Shown: positions 9,335 to 17,754 of the stretch, piece by piece
Numbering within the stretch: the first letter of the stretch is position 1
Layout of the letters: the number at the start of each line of letters is the position of its first letter
NCBI RefSeq assembly: GCF_013407955.1
Contig: NZ_JACCBU010000001.1
Coordinates: forward strand, 2,418,001-2,482,000
Length of the DNA stretch: 64,000 nucleotides
DNA from: Microlunatus parietis
GTDB taxonomy: Bacteria; Actinomycetota; Actinomycetes; Propionibacteriales; Propionibacteriaceae
Direction: 5' to 3'
The notes under the pieces: generated by a model
Database searches by the model: none
The model's input: the letters and a program-made list of their open reading frames with translations, nothing else
What the model was told of the DNA's origin: nothing
Program-made: the position numbers and the translations under genes

Positions 9335-10752
9335 CCGAGACCGCCGCGCAGATACTGCAACTGGACCCGGACCGGCTGTTCCCGGCCGATCCCACGATCC
9401 GTGCCCTGGCCCGGGAGTTGTACGAGCCCGTGGCCGATGCGCCGATCTATTCGCCGCACGGGCACGTCGATCCGGCCCTGTTGCTGGACAACGCGCCGTT
9501 CGGCGACCCGGCCGAGTTGTTGATCACTCCCGATCACTACGTGCTGCGCCTGCTGCACGCCACCGGGGTGAGCCTTGGTGATCTTGGTCGGGGCGATGCC
9601 GCCACACCTCCGGACGGCCGGGAGATCTGGCGGCTGCTCTGCCGGAACTGGTACGTCTTCGCCGGCACGCCGGTCCGCTACTGGCTCGAGTCGCAGCTGG
9701 CGGAGATCCTCGGCGTCACCGTACGGCCGAGCGAGGAGTCCGCGGATCGCTTGTACGACGAGCTTTCCGAGCTGCTGCAGAGCGACGAGTTCCGCCCTCG
9801 AACACTGTTCGACCGCTTCAAGATCAACGTTCTGGCGACCACCGACGACCCGGCCGATGATCTTGCCGCGCACCGGGCGCTGGCCGCCGACCCGACGTTC
9901 ACCGGCCGGGTGCTGCCGACGTTCCGGGCCGACGGCTACCTGGACCCGAGCGTCGTCGGCTGGCCGGACCGGCTGGCCCGGCTCGCCGAGGCCGCGGGGT
10001 CCGGCACGGATTCGTACCGGGGACTGATCGAGGCGCTGCGGGCCCGCCGCCGCTACTTCATCGAGCACGGCGCGACGGCCACCGACAACGGCCCGTTCGA
10101 CGCCTGGGGCACGCCGCTGCCGGACAACGAGGCGGAACGGATCCACGCCGCCGGTCTGGCCGGCACGGCGAGCGTCGAGGACGGCGTCGCGTACCGGCGG
10201 AACCTGCTCTACCAGCTGGCCGCCATGTCGGCCGACGACGGCCTGGTGATGCAGTTGCACCCCGGCGTGCACCGCAGCCACCACGCCCCGTCGCTGGCCC
10301 GCTACGGGACCGACGCCGGTCATGATCTTCCCGCGGTCGGCGGCTACACCGAGCCGCTGCGCCGGATCCTGAACGACTTCGGCACCGACGCGAACTTCCG
10401 GCTGGTGCTGTTCACGGTCGACGAGACCACGTTCTCCCGGGAGATCGCCCCGCTGGCCGGCTTCTACCCGAGCGTCTACGCCGGTGCCCCGTGGTGGTTC
10501 CTGGACACCCCGGCCGCGATCGGCCGCTACCGGGCCGCGGTCACCGACAGCGCCGGCTTCTACAAGACGTCCGGCTTCATCGACGACACCCGAGCCTTTC
10601 TGTCCATCCCGGCCCGGCACGACATGTCCCGCCGCACCGACGCCGTCTACCTGGCCGAGTTGGTGGCCACCCACCAGCTCGACCTGGCCGAGGCCCACAC
10701 CATCGCCCAAGACCTCGTCACCACCATCCCCAAGACCGTCTTCCGCCTCTAA
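9331..10752 (+). CDS. uxaC: Uronate isomerase
   Basis: A 473-residue glucuronate/galacturonate isomerase of the amidohydrolase superfamily, converting D-glucuronate to D-fructuronate and D-galacturonate to D-tagaturonate. The metal-binding HxH is visible in 'IYSPHGHVDP' (H43, H45), and the family signature 'FIDDTRAFLSIPARHDMSRR' lies near the C-terminus. The GTG at 9331 overlaps the LacI gene stop by four bases. No other uronate genes (uxaB, uxuA, kdgK) are in the window, so the rest of the pathway must lie elsewhere. The stretch at about 10318-10333 uses unusually AT-rich codons (GGTCATGATCTTCCC), part of a window-wide GATC-centred pattern. Confidence 0.95.
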   Translation: MTETAAQILQLDPDRLFPADPTIRALARELYEPVADAPIYSPHGHVDPALLLDNAPFGDPAELLITPDHYVLRLLHATGVSLGDLGRGDAATPPDGREIWRLLCRNWYVFAGTPVRYWLESQLAEILGVTVRPSEESADRLYDELSELLQSDEFRPRTLFDRFKINVLATTDDPADDLAAHRALAADPTFTGRVLPTFRADGYLDPSVVGWPDRLARLAEAAGSGTDSYRGLIEALRARRRYFIEHGATATDNGPFDAWGTPLPDNEAERIHAAGLAGTASVEDGVAYRRNLLYQLAAMSADDGLVMQLHPGVHRSHHAPSLARYGTDAGHDLPAVGGYTEPLRRILNDFGTDANFRLVLFTVDETTFSREIAPLAGFYPSVYAGAPWWFLDTPAAIGRYRAAVTDSAGFYKTSGFIDDTRAFLSIPARHDMSRRTDAVYLAELVATHQLDLAEAHTIAQDLVTTIPKTVFRL

Positions 10753-10827
10753 AAACCCGCCGACCGGGCACGAAGCAAGTGACGGTCGGCGGCGGATTGG
10801 GCGGGGCAGGGAAGTGGCCACAACGCT

Positions 10828-10884
10828 CCCTGAGCTTGTCGAAGGGCAGGCACGATCGGGCCTGGCCCTTCGACAGGCTCAGGG
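10828..10884. repeat. REP-like palindromic element, inverted pair
   Basis: CCCTGAGCTTGTCGAAGGG at 10828-10846 and its inverted partner CCCTTCGACAGGCTCAGGG at 10866-10884 form a 19-bp-arm hairpin with a 19-base spacer. It is the same element as at 3699-3779, including the preceding GGCCACAACG. It fills the gap between uxaC and the GNAT gene and could act as a bidirectional transcription or mRNA-end structure. Confidence 0.85.
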
Positions 10885-10947
10885 CACGATCGGCCGGAGG
10901 GGAAAATCACTGGGTGCGGGAGTGGTGCGAGATTTAGGGTCCGCAGC

Positions 10948-11832
10948 ATGGAGGTCCAGTTCTTCACCGACCCGGCCGAGTTCCTGGCCGTGGCCCAGAC
11001 CGTGCTCGCCAAGGACCCGGTGACCGGCAGTGTGGTCGCCACGATCAGCGAGCGAACGGTACGGGAGCGGGCCGACGGCGCGCCCGACCCGGACTGGCCG
11101 CGCTGGTGGGCCACGATCAGCGACGGCGGTACGGTGATCAGCGCCGCCATGCGGACGATGGCGAACCCGCCGCATCCGATGTTCGTGCTGCCGATGCCGG
11201 ACCCGGCGGCCCGCCTGCTCGCGACCACGCTGCTGGATCGCGGCGAGCATCCGGGCGGCTGCAACGGAGCCCTGCCCGCGGCCCGCGTCATCGCCGACGA
11301 GACCGTACGACGCGAGGGCGGGACCGTCGAGGTGGCCATGCACTCCCGGCTGTTCGAGTGCCGCGAGGTGACCCGGCCGAAGGCGCCAGCCGGGACCCTG
11401 CGCCCGGCCGAGCCCGCCGACGACGACCTCGTCGTGGACTGGTGCGAGGCCTTCAACCGTGACGCCGCCGAGCAGGGCGGTCGAGAGCCGGAGTTCAGCA
11501 CCCGCGACCGCGAAGTGGTTCGGCAGCAGATTCTCGCCGGCCGCCGGTTCTGGCTGTTCATCGATGCCGATGGCGAGCCCGCGCACCTGACCGGCGTCAA
11601 TCCGCCCGCCTTCGGGGTGTGCCGGATCGGCCCGGTCTATACGCCGAAGCAGCACCGCGGCCGCGGCATCGCCTCCCACGTCGTCGCCGAGTTGACCGCC
11701 CGCGGCCTCGCCGACGGGACCCGGATGTGCCTGTTCACCGACCAGGCCAACCCGATCTCGAACAAGATCTACGAGGCGATCGGCTACCGCGCCGTGGTCG
11801 ACATGGCGAATCTGACGATCCAGCCCGGCTGA
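10948..11832 (+). CDS. GNAT family N-acetyltransferase
   Basis: A 294-residue protein with a C-terminal GNAT fold. The acetyl-CoA-binding motif A is 'IGPVYTPKQHRGRGIASHVV' at about residues 229-248 (core Q/R-x-x-G-R/G), followed by 'CLFTDQANPISNKIYEAIGY' (motif B). The first 140 residues are a poorly conserved N-terminal domain common in this subfamily and may be a degenerate second GNAT domain. The substrate is unknown. Its stop is 7 bp from the convergent end of the beta-propeller gene, so the two share a terminator region. Confidence 0.8.
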   Translation: MEVQFFTDPAEFLAVAQTVLAKDPVTGSVVATISERTVRERADGAPDPDWPRWWATISDGGTVISAAMRTMANPPHPMFVLPMPDPAARLLATTLLDRGEHPGGCNGALPAARVIADETVRREGGTVEVAMHSRLFECREVTRPKAPAGTLRPAEPADDDLVVDWCEAFNRDAAEQGGREPEFSTRDREVVRQQILAGRRFWLFIDADGEPAHLTGVNPPAFGVCRIGPVYTPKQHRGRGIASHVVAELTARGLADGTRMCLFTDQANPISNKIYEAIGYRAVVDMANLTIQPG

Positions 11833-11839
11833 CTCCCGG

Positions 11840-13846
11840 TCAGGTGCTGGTCCAGCGGTAGAGCTCGCCGGTGCCGCGCCTGGAGTAGTAGAGGTGGCCG
11901 AGCCGGTCGATCGCCAGATTGGTCATGTTCGTCGCGATCGTGGTCAGCTCCAGGGTGGCCGGATCGACACTGAAGATCGTTCCGGCCGTACTGCCGACCA
12001 GCCGGCCCTGATGCCAGAACAGGCCGTGACCGGTGTAGTACTCGACCGCGGGATCGGCCCGGAAGTACGTCCTCCGCTGGGTCACGGTTCCGGCCGCGAG
12101 GTCGTACCGGAACAGGGTGTTGGTCGCCGTACCCCAGAGCGCTCCGGTGTCGTCGAAGGCGAGGCCGCCGATGCTGGTCTCGCCCGGCACCGGCACGAGC
12201 GAGAAGATCACCGTCCGGGTCGCCAGGTCGAAGCCGAACAGTACAGCCTCGGTCGCGGTCGGCTCGATGCCGAGGCCACCCCAGATCGCCGTACCGCCGT
12301 AGACGATCCCATCGCGATGGATGAGCGTCACGACCGACTGCGCCGGCACGACGTCGCGATACACGTCGACCGCACCGGTCGCCCGGTCGTAGAGCGACAG
12401 CGCCCCGCCCAACTGGCCGTACTCGGGAACCGTGCCGACGGCGGTCAGGTCGCCGGCCGGGGTCAGCGCGACCGGCCGGTCCTGCGCCTGGCCGATGTCG
12501 ACCGGTGCACCAGGATTGACGCCGGACGACCAGGGTTGGGTGGCGTCGTAGCGATAGAGCTTGCCGTGCGGATAGACGCCGAGCACCAGGTCCGTGCCGT
12601 GCGCCGTCATCCCCTCGACCTGCGCGCTCCAGGCCAGCTGCGTCGTCGCGCCCGTCTCCGGATCGACCCGGGCGACCCCGCGCGGGGTCAGGTAGCCCCC
12701 GACGAAGACGTCGCCGTCCGGGCCGGTGCCGAGCGAACGGATGATGTACGGCGTCCCCACGGCCTGGCTGCGCAGGGTCCGCACCTCGTGGGTGATCGGG
12801 TTGAAGGCGGCCAGATCACCGAGGCTGTTGCCGGTCATCAGGGTCTGCCGCGGCAGCCCCGGCAGCCGGAGCCAGGCCCAGTCCCGGTTGGCGTACGTCG
12901 TCGTCAGCGCGGTCGGATGCCGTTCGCCGGTGTCGAGGTCGTAGCCGGTCACCGGTCCGCCGGTCGGCGAATAGAACGCCACTCGGCGCCGCCCGTCCGC
13001 GGTCACCAGGTCGGCGGCCGACGACACGTGCAGCCCGACCACGTTCGGGATCCGGTCCACCCAGCGGTCCCGGGTCAGGTCGTACACCAGCAGCACCGAG
13101 GACGGGCTCAGCCGCGCGAACAGCAGGTGCTCGGCCACGTCGAGGTCGTACACGAACGACTCGCCGGCGACGTCGGCCGGCAGCGCGATCTCCGCCGTCT
13201 GTCCGGTGGCCGGATCCAGCCGGACCACCCGCGGCACGGTCCCGGTGCCGGCGTACAGCATCGTGCCATCCGTGCCGAGGCTGCGGACGTACTGGGCGCC
13301 GGGGACGACCTGTCCTTGATCGATCCAGGTGTCGGTCGACGGATCGTAGGTGATCACCTTCCCGTCCGGGTAGGTGCCGAAATGCACGCGGCCGTCGGCC
13401 GTGACCGCGGTGGCCCAGAAGTGGGTCTGACCGAACGGCCGGTCCTTGATCACGCTGAGCGTGCGGTCGTCCGGGTCGAACCGGAGCACCCGACCGCTGG
13501 ACTGGGTGCCGATGTAGACCCGGCCGTCCGGCGCCGTCTTGTACGTCCACGCCTGCTTCACCGAGGACAACGCCTCGGACTTGATCAACTCGCCGCTGAC
13601 GGCGTCCACCACGCTGAATATCGACGGAGTCCCGCCGGCGATCATCACCGCCAGCGGCCGCCCGCGACCGTCCTGGGTGAAGCCCATCCCCGCCGTGGTG
13701 ACCCCGGTGATCGGGGTGCCCAGGTACTCCTGTCCCGGCGCCGCCAGGGCCCGGGTCGGCGTCGCGAGCCCCGATCCGATCACCCCGGCACCCGCGGCGA
13801 GTGAGCCGCCCAGAAACCTGCGTCGTCCGACAACCTCGATGGCCAT
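11840..13846 (-). CDS. Tat-exported beta-propeller repeat protein
   Basis: A 668-residue exported protein. The N-terminus has a twin-arginine motif (GRRRFLGGSLAAGAG) and a cleavage site near 'ALAAPG'. The rest is a string of beta-propeller blades of PQQ/WD-like type: recurrent 'GRVYIGTQSSGRVLRFDPDD', 'GRVHFGTYPDGKVITYDP' and 'HGKLYRYDATQ' units at about 50-residue intervals. No catalytic motif is recognised; such proteins often bind ligands or act as lyase-like enzymes. I chose the ATG at 13846 because AAAGGAGG sits ideally before it. It is convergent with the GNAT gene and divergent from the small membrane protein gene. Confidence 0.75.
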   Translation of the reverse strand: MAIEVVGRRRFLGGSLAAGAGVIGSGLATPTRALAAPGQEYLGTPITGVTTAGMGFTQDGRGRPLAVMIAGGTPSIFSVVDAVSGELIKSEALSSVKQAWTYKTAPDGRVYIGTQSSGRVLRFDPDDRTLSVIKDRPFGQTHFWATAVTADGRVHFGTYPDGKVITYDPSTDTWIDQGQVVPGAQYVRSLGTDGTMLYAGTGTVPRVVRLDPATGQTAEIALPADVAGESFVYDLDVAEHLLFARLSPSSVLLVYDLTRDRWVDRIPNVVGLHVSSAADLVTADGRRRVAFYSPTGGPVTGYDLDTGERHPTALTTTYANRDWAWLRLPGLPRQTLMTGNSLGDLAAFNPITHEVRTLRSQAVGTPYIIRSLGTGPDGDVFVGGYLTPRGVARVDPETGATTQLAWSAQVEGMTAHGTDLVLGVYPHGKLYRYDATQPWSSGVNPGAPVDIGQAQDRPVALTPAGDLTAVGTVPEYGQLGGALSLYDRATGAVDVYRDVVPAQSVVTLIHRDGIVYGGTAIWGGLGIEPTATEAVLFGFDLATRTVIFSLVPVPGETSIGGLAFDDTGALWGTATNTLFRYDLAAGTVTQRRTYFRADPAVEYYTGHGLFWHQGRLVGSTAGTIFSVDPATLELTTIATNMTNLAIDRLGHLYYSRRGTGELYRWTST

Positions 13847-13971
13847 GGATCCTCCTTTGGACACGACCAGAAACAAGATTCGGTATAGCAGTAATTCTGC
13901 GGGTTGAGGGGCCGGTGCACAACGGCCTGTCCATCCGGGCTCCCGCCGGCCGGGACTGCTAGCCTCCCGCG

Positions 13972-14322
13972 GTGGCCAGAGCACGAGGAAGCCGGGCCGG
14001 ACTCATCGTCCTGGCCGCGGCCCTGATCGGGCTGTTCCTGTTGATCATTCCGCCGACGTACTCCTCCGACGTGAACCGCATGGAACTCTCCTGTGGCGTT
14101 CCGTTGCTCTTCGACGAGGACGTGGTGACCCGGGCGGCGCGACAGCACAGGGCCGGCACTGACACCGCCCGGCTGATCGGCGCGGAGTGCCACGAACGCG
14201 TCACCGGGCGGATCTCCGGCGCCGTCCTGGCCGGGCTCGTCGCCGTCGGGACGCTCGGCCTCATCACGATCGTCCAGGGCCGTCGCCGGACGGACGGCAT
14301 GCCGAACGCCACCGACGGGTAA
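13972..14322 (+). CDS. Small membrane protein of unknown function
   Basis: A 116-residue protein, not recognised. It has an N-terminal membrane segment (about residues 9-27, 'AGLIVLAAALIGLFLLIIPP'), an extracytoplasmic loop of about 50 residues with two cysteines (in 'LSCGVPL' and 'GAECHERV') that could form a disulfide, and a second membrane segment (about 82-100). The GTG start at 13972 has no strong ribosome-binding site. It ends 11 bp before the AAA+ ATPase gene, so the three genes from 13972 to 17272 look like one operon. Confidence 0.6.
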   Translation: MARARGSRAGLIVLAAALIGLFLLIIPPTYSSDVNRMELSCGVPLLFDEDVVTRAARQHRAGTDTARLIGAECHERVTGRISGAVLAGLVAVGTLGLITIVQGRRRTDGMPNATDG

Positions 14323-14333
14323 CCTGCAGCGGC

Positions 14334-15776
14334 ATGGACATGTCCGGGGGATTCGACGAGTACGGCATGCCGGGCGGGCCCGAGGCCGCACCGGGCCGGA
14401 CGACGCTCGGCGCGTTGCGGGGCGCCGGCTACCGGTACCACAGCGTCAGGACCGAGATCCGGCACAACCTCGTCGCACGACTCAGCATGGGGCGGCCCAC
14501 CGTTCCCGACCTGATCGGGTTCGAGGCGACCGTGCTGCCGGAGCTGGAGCGCTCGCTGTTCGCCCTGCACGACGTGATCGTGATCGGCGACCGCGGCCAG
14601 GGCAAGTCGACGCTGCTGCGCGGCCTGCGGGAGTTGCTCGACGTGTGGGCGCCGGTGATCGAGGGCAGCGTCCTGCACGAACACCCGATGAATCCGCAGA
14701 GCCGCTGGGCCGAGGCGTTGATCGCCGAGCACGGCGACGACACCCCGGTGGACTGGGTCCACCGGGACACCCGGCTGGCCGAACTGCGCGCCACGGCGGC
14801 GACCACGGTCACCGATCTGCTCGGTGATCATGATCCGGCGGCCGGGCACGGGCTGCTGCCCGCGATGAACCGCGGCGTGATCATCATCGATGATCTTGGT
14901 GCGCTGGCGCCACGGGTGCAGTCCGCCCTGGCCGGCATCCTGTCCGGCCGCGAGCTCACCGTTGCCGAGGACGCGAGCCGGCTGCCGCTCGACGTGCTCG
15001 TCGTCGCGAGCATGGGCCGGGACGACTACCAGGAGGACGGCCGGCTGATCGCCGCGCTGCGAGACCGGTTCGCCGGCACGGTGACCACCCACTATCCGCC
15101 GACCCTCGAGGACGAGATCGAGGTGCTGCGCCGGCGATCGGTGATCGGACCACTCGACTCCAACCTCTTCATCCCGCGGATTCCCGACTACCTGGTGGAG
15201 ATCGTGGCCCGGTTCGCCCGAGCGGTCCGCGACACCACCACCTTCGACCCGGAACACGCCGGCAGCGTCCGGTTCGGCATCGCTGCCCTGGAACTGCTCG
15301 GCGGTTCGGCCGCCCGGCGGGCCTCGTTGTGCCAGGAGGACGCCATCGCGCGCCCCTCGGATCTGGCCACCCTGCTGACCGGAGCGAACCTCCGGCTGCA
15401 TGCTCCGGACGGGGACCTGGAACAGGAGCGTTCCCTGCTGGAGGAGTTGCTGGACGACGCCATCGCGCAGACCTGCCGGTCCCGGCTCACCGACGCCGAC
15501 CTGACGATCGTCGGGGCGCGGATCGACGCCGGCGTGACCGTCGAATCCGGTCCGGACACCGGCTCGCGGGATCTCCTTGATCAACTCGGCACGGTGCCCC
15601 GGTTCTCTCACCTGCTCAAGCAACTCGGAGTCAACGACGGTGCCGAGACGCCGGGGCTCGCGGCCGGTGCCGTCGAGTTCGCGCTGGAGGGCCTCGCCGC
15701 TCGGCACCAACTGGTCCGGCAGCGCACCGGGACCATGAACGACTACCGTGCGGCCAGCCAGGCCGGCACGCCGTGA
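14334..15776 (+). CDS. AAA+ ATPase, magnesium chelatase ChlI/MoxR-like
   Basis: A 480-residue AAA+ ATPase. The Walker A 'GDRGQGKSTLL' is at about residues 83-93, and Walker B is 'GVIIIDDLGAL' at about 182-192 with the second acidic residue being aspartate. The layout (an N-terminal domain with 'LGALRGAGYRYHSVRTEIR', a ChlI-type core and a C-terminal helical domain) matches magnesium-chelatase-like ATPases that remodel or load a partner protein. It overlaps the next gene by four bases (GTGA), as AAA+/vWA partner pairs do. The target is unknown; a role in porphyrin metal insertion is not supported because no other such genes are nearby. Confidence 0.8.
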   Translation: MDMSGGFDEYGMPGGPEAAPGRTTLGALRGAGYRYHSVRTEIRHNLVARLSMGRPTVPDLIGFEATVLPELERSLFALHDVIVIGDRGQGKSTLLRGLRELLDVWAPVIEGSVLHEHPMNPQSRWAEALIAEHGDDTPVDWVHRDTRLAELRATAATTVTDLLGDHDPAAGHGLLPAMNRGVIIIDDLGALAPRVQSALAGILSGRELTVAEDASRLPLDVLVVASMGRDDYQEDGRLIAALRDRFAGTVTTHYPPTLEDEIEVLRRRSVIGPLDSNLFIPRIPDYLVEIVARFARAVRDTTTFDPEHAGSVRFGIAALELLGGSAARRASLCQEDAIARPSDLATLLTGANLRLHAPDGDLEQERSLLEELLDDAIAQTCRSRLTDADLTIVGARIDAGVTVESGPDTGSRDLLDQLGTVPRFSHLLKQLGVNDGAETPGLAAGAVEFALEGLAARHQLVRQRTGTMNDYRAASQAGTP

Positions 15777-17272
15777 CCTCCCGGCCGGCGGTCGACCTGG
15801 TCGCCGAGCTGGTCCTGGACGGCGCGACCGTCGAGCGGGCCGTCAGCACCATGATCAAGTACGGGCATCCGGCCGGACTCACCGGGCTGGACGCGTTGCG
15901 GCCGCGGGTCGCCGCCCGACGGGCCACCGTCGACCGGGTGCTGGCCATCGATCCGGTCCTGGCCGCGGTCGCGCCGGTCGTCGACGATGCGGTACGGGTG
16001 GAGCTGCACACCCTGTTCGCCGACCCGGACGACCTGGCCCGGCTCGAGGAGGCGGAGCTCCGGCAACTGCCGGAGTCGGCCGCCGCGACGTACCAGGTGC
16101 TGTCCAGCCGGCGCTGGCATTCGGCGGCGGCCGAGGCGATCTTCGCCGACGCCGCGGACACCGTCCACCGGTCGGTCTTCGCCGTCCTGGTCGACCGTGC
16201 CGTACGCGAGCTCGGCGCCCTGGCCGGCACCGACGTCGCCGAGATGATCATGGCCCTGGAGCACTTCGGAACGCTGGTCGACGACGGCACCCGCCGGCTC
16301 GGCACGGATCAAGATCACGCCCGGCTGCGGCCACTGGGCTCCCGGACCGACCCTGCCACGCCCGATCTTGGCGACCTGGCCGACGAACTCGCCTGGCGCC
16401 GGTCCGCCCAGCACCGGCTGCTCGCCGTACTCGACGAGCCCGCGCGGCGCCGGCTCGTCGCGGCCTGGACCGGATCCGCCGCGCGCCGACCGGACTGGCT
16501 CGCCGCGATCGCCGCCTTCCACCGGCGGCTCACCGTGCTCCGGAGCGGGACCGACCCGGACCGCCCCGACGACCGACTGGCCCTCTACCTCTTCGCCGAG
16601 GTGCTCGACCCGATCGCCGAGTCCGCGGACCTCGACCTGCTCGACCGGGCACTGGGGCAGGACTACCCGGGGTCGAGCCTGGACGACGTCGACCCGGAGG
16701 CGGTGGGCCGGTTGCTCGGCGACGCCGCCCGGCGCCGGCTGGCCGACCTGAACGCCTTCGCGCGCCAGGTCCCGGCGAACGACGACACCGCAGCGATGGT
16801 CCGGCGGCGGCTCCCGGCGGCAGCCCTGCGCCGGGGCCTGACCCCGGCGTTGCGCCGACGGCTCGGAGCCCTCGCCGAGGACGTACCGGAGGACCGGGCG
16901 GCGGTCGTCCTGGTCACGGACTCCGGGGAAGCCGCCCGCGCCGGCGAACTCGCGATCCGGGAACTGGTCCGCCGGCACCGGCCCGCGGACGCCGTCAGGT
17001 TGATCAAGGACGAGGCCGGACTCCGCGGGCGGATCACCCGCGCCGTCGCCCGCACCGGAGCCGATCGGGCGGCTGTCGTGGTGCTCTCCGATGATCACTC
17101 GCCGGGGACCCTGGATGCCGCGGCACTGAACGCGCTCCGCCGCAGCGGTGATCAACGAGGTTGGGCCGTGGGGCTCGTCTCGGGCTCCGGCCCGACGACC
17201 GGAGAGCGGGTGACGGCGACCGTCCGGAAGGCCGTCGAGTTCATGATCGACTTCTGGGCCGGAGGCGCCTGA
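15773..17272 (+). CDS. Partner protein of the AAA+ ATPase, possibly degenerate vWA type
   Basis: A 499-residue protein, not confidently assigned. Most of it (1-370) is alpha-helical and rich in Arg, Ala, Leu and Asp. Its last 120 residues have alternating beta strands and helices ('RAAVVLVTDSGEAARAGELA', then 'RAAVVVLSDDHSPGTLDAAA') that resemble a von Willebrand A fold. The DxSxS metal site expected in a vWA domain is not intact: the first strand ends in 'TDSGEAA'. Start overlaps the ATPase stop (GTGA). By analogy to MoxR/vWA and ChlI/ChlD pairs it is probably the partner or client-presenting subunit of the ATPase (inference). Confidence 0.55.
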   Translation: MTSRPAVDLVAELVLDGATVERAVSTMIKYGHPAGLTGLDALRPRVAARRATVDRVLAIDPVLAAVAPVVDDAVRVELHTLFADPDDLARLEEAELRQLPESAAATYQVLSSRRWHSAAAEAIFADAADTVHRSVFAVLVDRAVRELGALAGTDVAEMIMALEHFGTLVDDGTRRLGTDQDHARLRPLGSRTDPATPDLGDLADELAWRRSAQHRLLAVLDEPARRRLVAAWTGSAARRPDWLAAIAAFHRRLTVLRSGTDPDRPDDRLALYLFAEVLDPIAESADLDLLDRALGQDYPGSSLDDVDPEAVGRLLGDAARRRLADLNAFARQVPANDDTAAMVRRRLPAAALRRGLTPALRRRLGALAEDVPEDRAAVVLVTDSGEAARAGELAIRELVRRHRPADAVRLIKDEAGLRGRITRAVARTGADRAAVVVLSDDHSPGTLDAAALNALRRSGDQRGWAVGLVSGSGPTTGERVTATVRKAVEFMIDFWAGGA

Positions 17273-17279
17273 CCCGGAG

Positions 17280-17666
17280 TCAGTCCAGGTGTTCGGCGAG
17301 CAGGCGACGATGTGACACGACCGCCTTGGTGTGGAGCTTCTTGCCCGCCGCCGTCAGCCCGACCAGCAGCGCCCGCCGGTCGTCGTCGCAGGTCATCCGA
17401 TCCACCAGCCCGGCCTTGTAGAGCCGGTCGACCACGCGCGACAACGCGCTCTGGGTCATCGAGGTGAGCTGGCTGAGGTCCTTCATCCGACACGGCTGGT
17501 CCGGATCCTGCGCCTCGTGCACCAGATCCAGCACCTCGAACTCACTCAGCCCGATGCCGTGCTCGGCGGTCAGGGCGCGATCGATCGCCATCGACGTCCG
17601 CAGATAGGTGCCCTGCAACTCGCGCCAACGCTCGACCAGTCCCGTGTCGGCAACCGCACCGTTCAT
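17280..17666 (-). CDS. MarR family transcriptional regulator
   Basis: A 128-residue winged-helix regulator. The recognition region 'DLSQLTSMTQSALSRVVDRL' (about 58-77) and the wing 'CDDDRRALLVGLTAAGKK' (about 86-103) are typical of MarR. I chose the ATG at 17666, which has AGGA at 9 bases; two further in-frame starts lie upstream (17675, 17699). It is divergent from an MFS efflux gene 88 bp away, the standard layout of a MarR repressor that controls its neighbour pump, and the space between holds four 15-bp tandem repeats that are likely its operator. The convergent AAA+ partner gene ends 7 bp away. Confidence 0.88.
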   Translation of the reverse strand: MNGAVADTGLVERWRELQGTYLRTSMAIDRALTAEHGIGLSEFEVLDLVHEAQDPDQPCRMKDLSQLTSMTQSALSRVVDRLYKAGLVDRMTCDDDRRALLVGLTAAGKKLHTKAVVSHRRLLAEHLD

Positions 17667-17684
17667 GAACCCCATTCCTACCAC

Positions 17685-17744
17685 GCAACCGAATAACATG
17701 CAACCTCATAAGATGCTTGCGCATTCGATGCTTACGCATATATC
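17685..17744. promoter_or_regulatory. Four tandem 15-bp repeats, probable MarR operator
   Basis: Four consecutive 15-bp units fill the marR-MFS gap: GCAACCGAATAACAT (17685), GCAACCTCATAAGAT (17700), GCTTGCGCATTCGAT (17715) and GCTTACGCATATATC (17730). Units 1-2 match at 12 of 15 positions and units 3-4 share GCTTnCGCAT. Within it ATGCTTGCGCAT and ATGCTTACGCAT are imperfect palindromes of MarR-site size. The block is strikingly AT-rich for this genome. It lies where both divergent promoters must be. Confidence 0.6.
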
Positions 17745-17754
17745 TTCTCGAATC

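Noticed and set aside
14334..17272. Magnesium chelatase for chlorophyll or cobalamin synthesis
   Set aside because: No chlH/cobN-size subunit or tetrapyrrole genes are nearby, and the partner lacks a clear vWA metal site.
17608..17754. Upstream in-frame starts that would extend the MFS protein through the 15-bp repeats
   Set aside because: The extension is hydrophilic, repetitive and overlaps the divergent MarR gene; the membrane protein begins normally from the GTG at 17755.
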